Assembly (NCBI GenBank): GCA_003446315.1
Contig: DMBA01000318.1
Location: 1 to 8,240 of the forward strand
Direction: 5' to 3'
Source of the DNA: Ruminococcus sp.
GTDB taxonomy: Bacteria; Bacillota; Clostridia; Oscillospirales; Ruminococcaceae
Length of the DNA: 8,240 nt
Shown here: in pieces, positions 1 through 5,953 of the stretch
Numbering within the stretch: position 1 is the stretch's first letter
Layout of the letters: every line of letters starts with the position of its first letter
Position numbers and translations under genes: made by a program
The notes under the pieces: model-generated
Told to the model about the DNA's origin: nothing
The model's database searches: none
Seen by the model: only the letters and a program-made list of their open reading frames with translations

Positions 1-170
1 TTGTGAAACGCTTCGGGGCAAAACTCCTATATGAGTACCTACAGCCGGTCTCCATTGTTTTTCGGTATCTCCGATGGATTTATCATGAGGGCGCTGCCCG
101 CAAACGCCCGCTTTAGGGATCTATCCATTAAGAACCCCATTTGGGCACTTCATATAGAAAAGCACCTATT
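1..170 (-). ncRNA. Structured non-coding RNA, candidate 6S-like RNA (3' end may lie beyond the window)
   Basis: There is no credible gene here, but the minus strand folds well. A 5' segment at 157-144 pairs with 39-27 to give a 13-bp helix with one bulged A and a G-U pair. Outside it, 166-163 (GGUG) pairs with 20-17. The middle holds AUGGAU (128-123) pairing with AUCCAU (79-74), capped by GGGCG/CGCCC (109-105 with 93-89). Between these helices lie unequal, poorly paired strands, giving a rod with a central bubble, which is the general architecture of 6S RNA, the RNA that mimics an open promoter and binds RNA polymerase. The G-U pairs become A-C mismatches on the plus strand, which favours the minus strand. 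A possible promoter lies just upstream. Assignment to 6S rests on shape, not on a remembered sequence match; another structured RNA or a leader of a gene beyond position 1 is possible. Confidence 0.45.
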
Positions 171-171
171 T

Positions 172-199
172 ACTTTAATTTCACAGAATGAGATTTCAA
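172..199 (-). promoter_or_regulatory. Possible promoter of the structured RNA
   Basis: Reading the minus strand, TTGAAA (199-194) is followed after 16 bases by TAAAGT (177-172). This would start a transcript near 165, at the first base-paired G of the folded RNA. It lies downstream of the WYL stop at 241, so it would make the RNA independent of that gene. The -10 is a weak match to consensus. Confidence 0.35.
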
Positions 200-240
200 A
201 GCAGCACGAACCCTTTGTCGGGTTTGATCGGAGTCCAATA

Positions 241-1263
241 TCAATCATCGCGCAGCGACCCTTTTTCCCATTGCGGATCCTCTTTCAAAAGCTGCATTTG
301 CATCCGCACACGCGCTGCTGCCTTCTCCCGAAAATCCGGCGGTGCAAGAATTTCGAGAACGGGGCCGAAACTGAGCAGCCGAATGAGCAATTCGGTTTCG
401 TCCTGCCGGTCATACCAAAGCTGCACCGTGCAAATACCGGTTTCAAGGTCACGCACGGTATGCTTTTCATAGGCAGCAAATTCGGTCATAAAGCGCTCCG
501 TAGCGTTCCGTTCCGGCTTCACAGAAACGGTGATCGGGACGCTGCATTTGCGCGCATTGAAATAGATTTCGGGCTGCATGCGGCGCTGCGGCAGCAGATA
601 TTTTCCGGTTGGGGTGATCTGCCGGATCCTGCCGAGATTGACCAATCCGTTTTTTGTGGTATCACCCTTTCGCCGCGTACAGCAAAGCCGGAATTTATCG
701 TTTTTTCCGGAATATTCGAGGAAAAGGGGCAAAAAGGACAGCTCGATCTCCTCTCCCTTCCCCGAAACATATCGAATGCGCAAAATTTCTCCCGTTTGGA
801 TCGCCTGCAAAATGATCCGAAAATTCGCCTGATAACCGGCATCCTGAAAGGGATCGCCGTCAGAAAAACGGTCATGGGCATGGAACCATTCCGGCAGAAA
901 CAGCGGTTCCACATCCCGCAGCTTTTCGCTAAGTGCCTGATTCGTCTTTTCGTCCAGAAAGAGACAAAACCGCGGATCCGAAAGTTTTGCCTTTAACCAT
1001 CGTTTTTGGAGCATTGTAACCGGCATGCGGGGTTTATGCTGCACAATCGGGGTAAAAACGCCGGATTTTTCGGAAAAACGCAGCAAACCCCAATCAGAGC
1101 CGTCTGCCTGCGGAATGAGCTTTTGCGGCAAAAACAGCACCGATTCCCGAAATCCGTCTTTTTCCGTGATCGCATAGATCTCCTGCGCCGTAATTTGCGG
1201 TTTTTCGAGGATTTTCGCCGCAATCCGGAAATATCTGCCGTAAATTTCATGAAACAGCGTCAT
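241..1263 (-). CDS. WYL-domain protein, second gene of a WYL pair
   Basis: Predicted 340-residue cytoplasmic regulator. Residues about 150-220 look like a WYL domain, an Sm-like beta barrel that binds ligands or nucleic acid in bacterial transcription factors. Landmarks are FLPLFLEYSGK at 177-187, KFRLCC at 190-195 in place of the usual WYL triad, and a NLGRI segment (209-213) equivalent to the family's RLDRI. Residues about 255-325 resemble the C-terminal WCX extension, with LLSFGPVLEILAP. I see no clear winged-helix at the N terminus, unlike the upstream neighbour. The start at 1263 is chosen because GGGGGAGAGG lies just before it; an ATG five codons earlier (1278) has no ribosome site. The gene overlaps the upstream WYL gene by 17 bases, so the two are probably translationally coupled and may work as a pair. 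The regulated target is unknown. The family call is fairly safe, the role is inferred. Confidence 0.85.
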   Translation of the reverse strand: MTLFHEIYGRYFRIAAKILEKPQITAQEIYAITEKDGFRESVLFLPQKLIPQADGSDWGLLRFSEKSGVFTPIVQHKPRMPVTMLQKRWLKAKLSDPRFCLFLDEKTNQALSEKLRDVEPLFLPEWFHAHDRFSDGDPFQDAGYQANFRIILQAIQTGEILRIRYVSGKGEEIELSFLPLFLEYSGKNDKFRLCCTRRKGDTTKNGLVNLGRIRQITPTGKYLLPQRRMQPEIYFNARKCSVPITVSVKPERNATERFMTEFAAYEKHTVRDLETGICTVQLWYDRQDETELLIRLLSFGPVLEILAPPDFREKAAARVRMQMQLLKEDPQWEKGSLRDD

Positions 1264-2539
1264 TTTCCTCTCCCCCATACATACGGTTCATGCGCTGAAT
1301 ATCGGATATAAAACGCCGCCGAAGGGCACTTGTACCCCCGCGCACCGCAACAATACGCCCGATAAACGACTTTATCCACTGCATACATTCATTCGGATCG
1401 GCGGCATCAACGGTCACAGTGAGCAGTTTTTTGCCGTTTTCGCTCAAAACCGGCTCTTTTTGCACAATTCCGATGCGTTTTTCCCGAAAAAGCCGCACCG
1501 GAATATGCGCTTCTGTTTCCGGATCATATGCGATGGTGACCGAAAGCGGCTCCGTTTTTTGCGCTTTTTCCCCGGATTCATAGGAAACACCGAACACATG
1601 CTGCGATTTTTGCAGGAATTCCTGATAAAAAACGTCATATTCCGGCTCTTTTGTACCAAGCCGGACTGCCTGCACCGTATCCAGCCGAATCGCTTGAAAA
1701 TGGTGCATTTTCGGCGAAAATGCTACCAAATACCGTCTTCCGGTCTGCACAGAAGTGCTGATTTGCATTGGAATCACAACACTTTCGGTATAAACCCCGT
1801 CTGCGGTATTTTTTGCCCGCACACTGATCCGGCGGAGCTTGATGCGCCGTTTTTGTGCCAGCGCTTCACAGAGGATCAGGAGCATTTCGTCTTCCAAAGT
1901 GTGCACAATATAGTTATGTTTGCGCAAGAAAATATTATTTTTTATGCCCGTTTTTTGCAGAATCTGGTACCCGATCACGCCAAAAACATCGTCTAAAGAG
2001 GAGAAACAGAGCGCATTTTCCAATCCGGGATACTTTTTCAGCCAATCTTCCAAAAAATCGCAGCTTTGCCTATAAATGAGCGTTTTCCCTTGTTTTTGGG
2101 TAAAAATCATGCCTTCCTGTGCATATTCTTTCAGTTTTCCGCGCACGGTCTGCTCATCAAAGAAAATGCCGTATGCTGCATCCAGTTCCGCAACGATCTC
2201 CCTGAGACTCCGCGGTTTCCCGTCCGCAAGCAGATCGCTGAGCAAAAAATGCAGCCGGATATCATTATCCGTGAAGCTCTTTGCCTCATATGCCTGATAC
2301 AGCGGATTCTCAAAAATATGCCCGCTTTCCACAGAAATGGAGATCTGTCTGCCGCGCACAGAGTCGTCATGCGTCAGGCAATTGCCGAGCCAGTTTTCCG
2401 TGCGCCGCTTCTCATCATCATATGTGCGGCTGCTTTTTCCGGAGAAATCGCCGCGCTGCATATAGCCGTAAATAAAGAAATCCCGGATATAATCGCGCGT
2501 TTTTCCGAAATTTTTGACCAATTCTGAAAATCCGGACAT
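1247..2539 (-). CDS. WYL-domain transcriptional regulator with N-terminal winged helix
   Basis: 430-residue predicted transcription factor. Residues about 93-158 fit a winged helix-turn-helix (a DGKPRSLREIVAELD helix pair, then EQTVRGKLKEYAQEGMI as putative recognition helix and wing). Residues about 220-295 form the WYL domain, with GRRYLVAFSP at 267-276 and FQAIRLDTVQAV, matching the family's [WY]YL...RLDRI pattern. Residues about 330-410 fit the WCX extension. The first 85 residues are charged and not recognised. The start is supported by AAGGAG seven bases upstream of the ATG. It is the first gene of a two-gene minus-strand operon, overlapping the next WYL gene. WYL proteins regulate DNA damage, defence and metabolic genes in other bacteria, but nothing here identifies its target. 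A palindrome over its own promoter makes autoregulation plausible. Confidence 0.88.
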   Translation of the reverse strand: MSGFSELVKNFGKTRDYIRDFFIYGYMQRGDFSGKSSRTYDDEKRRTENWLGNCLTHDDSVRGRQISISVESGHIFENPLYQAYEAKSFTDNDIRLHFLLSDLLADGKPRSLREIVAELDAAYGIFFDEQTVRGKLKEYAQEGMIFTQKQGKTLIYRQSCDFLEDWLKKYPGLENALCFSSLDDVFGVIGYQILQKTGIKNNIFLRKHNYIVHTLEDEMLLILCEALAQKRRIKLRRISVRAKNTADGVYTESVVIPMQISTSVQTGRRYLVAFSPKMHHFQAIRLDTVQAVRLGTKEPEYDVFYQEFLQKSQHVFGVSYESGEKAQKTEPLSVTIAYDPETEAHIPVRLFREKRIGIVQKEPVLSENGKKLLTVTVDAADPNECMQWIKSFIGRIVAVRGGTSALRRRFISDIQRMNRMYGGEENDAVS

Positions 2540-2565
2540 CTGCCTGCTCCTTCCCGCTGTGTCTG

Positions 2566-2594
2566 TATATATGAAGAACCGGTTCTCCGTTCAG
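2566..2594 (-). promoter_or_regulatory. Candidate promoter of the WYL operon
   Basis: On the minus strand CTGAAC (2594-2589) and TATATA (2571-2566) are separated by exactly 17 bases. Transcription would start near 2559, just upstream of the AAGGAG ribosome site (2552-2547) of the first WYL gene. The -35 is a poor match to consensus, as expected of an activated or tightly controlled promoter, and it sits in the loop of an 11-bp inverted repeat. Confidence 0.4.
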
Positions 2595-2604
2595 AGAACC
2601 GGTT
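2577..2604 (-). terminator. 11-bp perfect inverted repeat: hairpin terminator and/or operator
   Basis: AACCGGTTCTC and its exact reverse complement GAGAACCGGTT flank a six-base loop. Each arm also contains the self-complementary octamer AACCGGTT, so the element presents two identical 8-bp palindromes 20 bases apart. It is downstream of the minus-strand YbjN-like genes (stop at 2687) and could end their transcript, but the following bases (CTTCATATAT) are only a weak U-tract. It also covers the candidate -35 of the WYL operon, which favours a protein-binding operator. Both roles can coexist. Confidence 0.55.
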
Positions 2605-2686
2605 GGCATATCTGTTGCATCCGCAAAGTGCATGACAGAAATATCACGCATCTGCTTCACATTTCAGTATCCAAAATTTGAACGGC

Positions 2687-3166
2687 TCAAACCTCAACAT
2701 CCCGGAATGTGATGTTGCCGAGCTGCTGGATCGGTTTTTCCGGTTTGCCGTAAATCGCACGCATAAAACGCGGAAATGCTTCATTGGAAATCAGCATCAG
2801 GCGGCGGAACACTTCCATTGCGATCGCACCGAGCTCATCCTCGCTGACAAACTGCGGAATGTCATATTCGACCTGCACTGCATGATGCTCGTTATCCAAT
2901 GTAAACTTTGCATAACGATATCTGCCATTGCATTCGTTGACCACGCGCAGCACGGTTGCACGGTCTTTTTCAATGAAATTCACAAAATTCGGGATGCGAA
3001 CGGATACGCCGTCACGGTCATCACGCGAATAATAATGAATCATAACAGATGTGGTTTGCAGTGCTGTATTCAAAATCAGGCTGGTGATCTCCTCGTGCTC
3101 TTCCACACGGTACTGAAGCGAATTTGCTTTGAATGCTTCTTCGACCAATTCAATTGTTCTGCCCAT
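2687..3166 (-). CDS. YbjN-like protein (paralogue A)
   Basis: 159-residue soluble protein resembling the YbjN family, which has a fold related to type III secretion chaperones and has been linked to sensory or stress regulation in enterobacteria; the biochemical role is unsettled. The most conserved block is residues 57-104: RIPNFVNF, then VNECNGRYRYAKF and VEYDIP. The same spacing of residues recurs in the adjacent paralogue. Length is typical of the family. There is no signal peptide or membrane segment. AAGGAGG lies nine bases before the ATG. The gene follows paralogue B after 26 bases and should share its strong promoter. The tail after residue 140 (KPEKPIQQLGN...) is an extension absent from paralogue B. 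Family assignment is from sequence pattern only. Confidence 0.75.
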   Translation of the reverse strand: MGRTIELVEEAFKANSLQYRVEEHEEITSLILNTALQTTSVMIHYYSRDDRDGVSVRIPNFVNFIEKDRATVLRVVNECNGRYRYAKFTLDNEHHAVQVEYDIPQFVSEDELGAIAMEVFRRLMLISNEAFPRFMRAIYGKPEKPIQQLGNITFRDVEV

Positions 3167-3192
3167 CGTTCTAATCCTCCTTCATATGCCCG

Positions 3193-3612
3193 TCAGCCGG
3201 AAATCACTTTCATCAGTTCCGGATAACACTTTTCAACGATCTCTGCCGAACGCTGAAGGATCTCCATGGCTGCTTCGCCGATATCCTTGCACTCTGCCGG
3301 AAAGTTGTAATCCAGATTGACAGACAGCTCATCTGCATCCACAATAAACCGCAGGAAACGGAACTTCGTGTTGCAGTCATTCGCCGCTTCGGTCATCTCC
3401 GCCATCTTATCCCGCGGGAACTTGACCAGATTGAAAATCCGCATATCCACACATGCCGGTTCCTGCGGCGAAATATACTGCACCCGATAATTGGTACTCG
3501 GAACAGATACGCCGAGATGCACGACACTGAATGTCTCACGATCTTCAATGCTGCACTGAATATCATGCTTTGTAAGGCAATCATAAATTGCCTGCGATGT
3601 TGCTTGAATCAT
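3193..3612 (-). CDS. YbjN-like protein (paralogue B)
   Basis: 139-residue soluble protein, first gene of the minus-strand YbjN-like transcript. Residues 58-105 (MRIFNLVKF, NDCNTKFRFLRF, LDYNFP) align with paralogue A in order and spacing: an RIxNxVxF segment, a central N-x-CN core, then F..D and DY..P. I place the start at 3612, where GGAGG stands eight bases upstream. An ATG eleven codons earlier (3645) is rejected because it lies between the -10 box (3653-3648) and the predicted start of transcription. The protein probably acts in the cytoplasm, perhaps as a binding partner or sensor, possibly dimerising with its paralogue; that is inference. Expression should be strong, given the perfect consensus promoter. 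Confidence 0.78.
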   Translation of the reverse strand: MIQATSQAIYDCLTKHDIQCSIEDRETFSVVHLGVSVPSTNYRVQYISPQEPACVDMRIFNLVKFPRDKMAEMTEAANDCNTKFRFLRFIVDADELSVNLDYNFPAECKDIGEAAMEILQRSAEIVEKCYPELMKVISG

Positions 3613-3647
3613 TTGCGTTTCCTCCACACACAGAATTCGTTGCATTT

Positions 3648-3676
3648 ATTATACCCGATATTGTGCAAATTGTCAA
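3648..3676 (-). promoter_or_regulatory. Consensus sigma-A promoter of the minus-strand YbjN-like genes
   Basis: TTGACA (3676-3671), a 17-base spacer and TATAAT (3653-3648) are an exact consensus match. The predicted start is near 3641, giving a leader of about 28 bases that contains the GGAGG site. One copy of TGTGCAAAT occupies the spacer, where a bound repressor would block RNA polymerase. Confidence 0.9.
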
Positions 3677-3774
3677 GACCCTTATGCAATTCTTCACTAA
3701 TTGTAAAAACATTTGCACAGTTTATTTCTCAAAATCGGTACATCCATTAGGCAATCTTCGCAATTTGTGCAAAT
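3662..3774. repeat. Three copies of 9-mer TGTGCAAAT in the divergent promoter region
   Basis: Copies lie at 3662-3670 (plus), 3711-3719 (minus) and 3766-3774 (plus). The third is part of ATTTGTGCAAAT, an inverted repeat with 5-base arms around TG. The first falls between -35 and -10 of the minus promoter, and the last ends 14 bases before the plus-strand -35. The arrangement suggests a shared binding site for one regulator of both YbjN-like transcripts. The regulator is not identified. Confidence 0.5.
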
Positions 3775-3788
3775 CTCCCGATTATGGC

Positions 3789-3817
3789 TTGACACAATAT
3801 GAAAACTATGGTATAAT
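3789..3817 (+). promoter_or_regulatory. Consensus sigma-A promoter of the plus-strand YbjN-like operon
   Basis: TTGACA (3789-3794), 17 bases and TATAAT (3812-3817) match consensus exactly. Transcription should start near 3824, about 29 bases before the ATG at 3853, with GAGGAGGAG (3837-3845) as ribosome site. It faces away from an equally perfect promoter on the minus strand. Confidence 0.9.
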
Positions 3818-3852
3818 ATTACTAGAAATAGATCACGAGGAGGAGTTTACCA

Positions 3853-4356
3853 ATGGAAATTGATGCTCAAAAATTGGAGAATGCTGCGAAAAATACGGAA
3901 GTTTTGCTTGCGATGCTCGAACACCGGAAGCTCAAATATACCGTGCAGGAGCAGACTCCCGAAAGAACACATGTCAAAATTCATTTCACCGGTGAAGACA
4001 TTCCGATGACACTTCATATCATTCTTCGTGCTGACAGACAGATCGTTTCCGTACTCTCTGCGATGCCCTTCTTTATCACGGAAGCCCATCGTGATGACGC
4101 TGCAAAAGCCGTTGCCGCTGCCAATCAGGGATTGATTGACGGCTCTTTTGACCTCAATCTCGATACAGGCGAGATCCGCTTCCGCCTGACAAGCTGCTTC
4201 ATCGGCACGGTGCTCTCTGAGGAGCTCTATTCTTATCTGATGTTCGTTTCTGCTGAAACCATCGACCGCTATAACGACCGGTTCTGTGATCTCAATACCG
4301 GCAATATGAATCTGGAACGTTTCCTGAGCGCCGATGCCGCGGACGAAGGCCGCTGA
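3853..4356 (+). CDS. YbjN-like protein (paralogue C)
   Basis: 167-residue soluble protein, first gene of a three-gene plus-strand operon. Residues about 15-130 are compatible with a YbjN-type alpha/beta fold: a helical start (NTEVLLAMLEHRKLKY), a strand region ending in MTLHIILRADRQIVSVLSAMPFFI, a helix with AVAAANQGLIDGSFDLNL in the place of the family's N..N core, then DTGEIRFRL. It is more diverged from paralogues A and B than they are from each other. There is no signal peptide. The last 20 residues look disordered and acidic. GAGGAGGAG seven bases before the ATG fixes the start. It lies next to a small membrane protein gene, so it could be the soluble partner of that protein; this is inference. 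Confidence 0.7.
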   Translation: MEIDAQKLENAAKNTEVLLAMLEHRKLKYTVQEQTPERTHVKIHFTGEDIPMTLHIILRADRQIVSVLSAMPFFITEAHRDDAAKAVAAANQGLIDGSFDLNLDTGEIRFRLTSCFIGTVLSEELYSYLMFVSAETIDRYNDRFCDLNTGNMNLERFLSADAADEGR

Positions 4357-4371
4357 TTCAGGAGGCACATC

Positions 4372-4737
4372 ATGCGAAAGTATCTGACAGCGTATATCGC
4401 TGCTTTGGAAGCAAAACTTGCTTCCGGTCAGGAACTCGATTATGCCGAGCTCGAACAATCCCATCTCACGATGATTCAGTTTATGCAGCATGAACGATTG
4501 ATCCACTTTCTCGTTACTATGCTCTTTGCCATCGTGTTTTTTATGGTGTTTCTTGCTTTTTTGCTCTCCGGTATGATGGGGCTGCTGCCGCTGATGTTTA
4601 TGATCCTTGTCTTGCTCGTGCCTTACATTGCGCACTACTATTTTCTGGAGAATACAGTGCAGAAAATGTATCGGATGCACGATGAAATCCATTTGCGCCG
4701 GCTGAAATATACAAAGGATGCTGCGCAGGAACCATAG
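4372..4737 (+). CDS. Small two-helix membrane protein of unknown function
   Basis: 121 residues. I do not recognise a family. An amphipathic N-terminal part (1-42) contains ALEAKLASGQELDYAELEQ, likely helical. Two hydrophobic helices follow at about 43-65 and 70-90, joined by a very short SGMMG turn, so both ends should face the same side of the membrane. A basic, charged C-terminal tail follows (97-121, with HLRRLKYTK), and by the positive-inside rule this puts both ends in the cytoplasm. AGGAGG six bases upstream supports the start. It begins 15 bases after paralogue C stops and ends 15 bases before the next gene, so it is co-transcribed. A role as membrane anchor or partner for the cytoplasmic YbjN-like protein is a guess from position. 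Confidence 0.8.
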   Translation: MRKYLTAYIAALEAKLASGQELDYAELEQSHLTMIQFMQHERLIHFLVTMLFAIVFFMVFLAFLLSGMMGLLPLMFMILVLLVPYIAHYYFLENTVQKMYRMHDEIHLRRLKYTKDAAQEP

Positions 4738-4752
4738 AAAGTGAGGTAACCG

Positions 4753-5124
4753 ATGGAACTATACCGTCCTATGACTGCGAATGAATACCGCGAACTGGAA
4801 GCCCGCAGCTTCCGCGGCTTCCCGCCCCGCCAAGAGGAACAGCCCATCTTTACGGCGCTCCTCTCCGAAGAAGGTGCTTCCCAAATCGCACGGCATATGC
4901 GTATTTCAAAAGGCATCGAGAATAAAGTGTATGTTGTCGGTTTTTTGGTCGAGGATGCTTATATCCGGCAATTCCCCGTTCAGCATGCCCGCGAACGCAG
5001 CCGGAATGCACTATGGATCCCCGCTGATGAGCTGGATATCCTGAATCAGCACCTGATCGGCAATATCCGTGTGCTCGCAAGCTATGAGATCGCACGCGCT
5101 GACGGAGAACTGTTCTTTGCCTGA
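4753..5124 (+). CDS. Small soluble protein of unknown function
   Basis: 123 residues, last gene of the plus-strand operon, with GAGG six bases before the ATG. I do not recognise it with confidence. Visible features are LYRPMTANEYRELEARSF at the start, a middle strand-like segment KVYVVGFLVEDAYIRQFPVQ, and a C-terminal block ALWIPADELDILNQHLIGNIRVLASYE. An opening LYR followed later by a WIPADELDxxNxxLIGxI block recalls some small ADP-ribosyltransferase-like domains of polymorphic toxins, but I cannot confirm a catalytic set of residues, and a harmless housekeeping role is as likely. There is no signal peptide or membrane helix. Its place beside a membrane protein and a YbjN-like protein suggests a shared task. 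Confidence 0.75.
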   Translation: MELYRPMTANEYRELEARSFRGFPPRQEEQPIFTALLSEEGASQIARHMRISKGIENKVYVVGFLVEDAYIRQFPVQHARERSRNALWIPADELDILNQHLIGNIRVLASYEIARADGELFFA

Positions 5125-5165
5125 TCGCCTGATCGTGTGATACGGTCATAATATGCGATATATGG

Positions 5166-5219
5166 AAGCCTGCGGCTTCTCATGCCTTGAGGATGGGGTA
5201 TGGGATGCCGCGGCTTTTT
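5166..5219 (+). terminator. Long-stem intrinsic terminator of the plus-strand YbjN-like operon
   Basis: AAGCC(U)GCGGC (5166-5176) pairs with GCCGCGGCUU (5207-5216). The helix continues through UCU/GGA and CAUGCC (5181-5186) with GGUAUG (5197-5202), giving about 19 pairs with one bulge and one mismatch, a 10-base loop, and a run of T from 5215 to 5219. It begins 41 bases after the operon's last stop and ends 41 bases before the next promoter. A short local hairpin, GAAGCC-TGC-GGCTTC (5165-5179), uses the same left arm and would compete with it. Confidence 0.7.
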
Positions 5220-5260
5220 GCCGCCACAGGCGGAAATACGGGCGCTGCTGCAATTGGGTC

Positions 5261-5289
5261 TTGAAACTTTTGCTATGCTGTGCTATAAT
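5261..5289 (+). promoter_or_regulatory. Promoter of the radical SAM gene
   Basis: TTGAAA (5261-5266), 17 bases, then TATAAT (5284-5289) with TGC immediately before it, an extended -10. Start is expected near 5296, giving a leader of about 45 bases. Confidence 0.85.
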
Positions 5290-5302
5290 AGAATAGAAAA
5301 CT

Positions 5303-5316
5303 GCGGGAATGCCCGC
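5303..5316 (+). other. Small hairpin in the radical SAM gene leader
   Basis: GCGGG and CCCGC enclose a four-base AATG loop close to the 5' end of the predicted transcript. There is no T-run after it, so it is not a terminator; it may only stabilise the mRNA 5' end. The ribosome site AAAGGA follows at about 5325-5330. Confidence 0.35.
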
Positions 5317-5340
5317 CATAATCAGAAAGGATGATACTCA

Positions 5341-5946
5341 ATGGCAATGACAATTCTGTATCCGGTGGGAAACCATTTGTATGTCAATCTGACCAATCAA
5401 TGTCCTTGCGCCTGCACCTTCTGCATCCGGCAAAACGGCGACGGCGCTTATGGCTCTGACAGCCTTTGGCTCGATCATGATCCCGATCTTGCGGAAGTGA
5501 AAGACGCTTTCTCAAAATGGAATCTCGCCGATTTCTCCGAACTCGTTTTCTGCGGCTACGGCGAACCGACCGAAGCGCTTGATCTCCTGCTCGAAACGGC
5601 TCGCTATGCCAAATCGCTCCCCGATTGCCCGCCCATCCGACTCAATTCAAACGGTCTTTCCGATCTCATTCACGGCAAACCGACTGCACATCTCCTGCAA
5701 GGCTTGATCGACACAGTCTCGATCAGTCTCAATGCCGGCACGGAAGCGGAATACCTCGCTGTGACGCGCCCGAAATGGGATAACGCTTTCACCGCGATGC
5801 AGCAGTTTGCTTCCGATTGTAAACAGTATGTGCAGCATGTCATGTTTACGGTTGTCGATGTTATCCCGCAATCCGAAATTGATGCCGCACAAGCCGTTGC
5901 CGATCGGCTCGGGATTCCGCTGCGCGTCAGAAAATATGACTCCTGA
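5341..5946 (+). CDS. Radical SAM protein, TatD-linked type
   Basis: 201-residue compact radical S-adenosylmethionine enzyme. CPCACTFC (21-28) contains the CX3CX2C motif (C21, C25, C28) that holds the [4Fe-4S] cluster used to cleave SAM. CGYGEPT (71-77) is the GGEP-like SAM-binding motif. RLNSNGL (about 99-105) and SISLNAG (about 127-133) are the later barrel strands common in the superfamily. There is no extra cysteine-rich C-terminal domain, so no auxiliary cluster is evident. Length and motifs agree with a small family commonly found next to TatD-type nucleases in Clostridia; its substrate is unknown. No tatD gene is visible in this window. The gene has its own promoter and a strong terminator, so it is probably transcribed alone. 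Superfamily assignment is firm, subfamily assignment moderately so. Confidence 0.9.
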   Translation: MAMTILYPVGNHLYVNLTNQCPCACTFCIRQNGDGAYGSDSLWLDHDPDLAEVKDAFSKWNLADFSELVFCGYGEPTEALDLLLETARYAKSLPDCPPIRLNSNGLSDLIHGKPTAHLLQGLIDTVSISLNAGTEAEYLAVTRPKWDNAFTAMQQFASDCKQYVQHVMFTVVDVIPQSEIDAAQAVADRLGIPLRVRKYDS

Positions 5947-5953
5947 ATCAATA

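Noticed and set aside
31..996. Long plus-strand open frame (321 codons) across the left part
   Set aside because: It is antisense to the WYL gene and the folded RNA, has no ribosome site, and its translation has the Pro/His/Arg-rich composition of a shadow frame.
3847..4692. Long minus-strand open frame (281 codons) opposite the third YbjN-like gene
   Set aside because: The sense genes have perfect promoter, ribosome sites and tight operon spacing. This frame has a histidine- and glutamine-rich shadow composition and overlaps the plus-strand start region.
5119..5134. Tandem GCCTGATC repeat spanning the stop of the 123-residue gene
   Set aside because: Only two 8-base units; most likely a trivial local duplication with no further structure around it.
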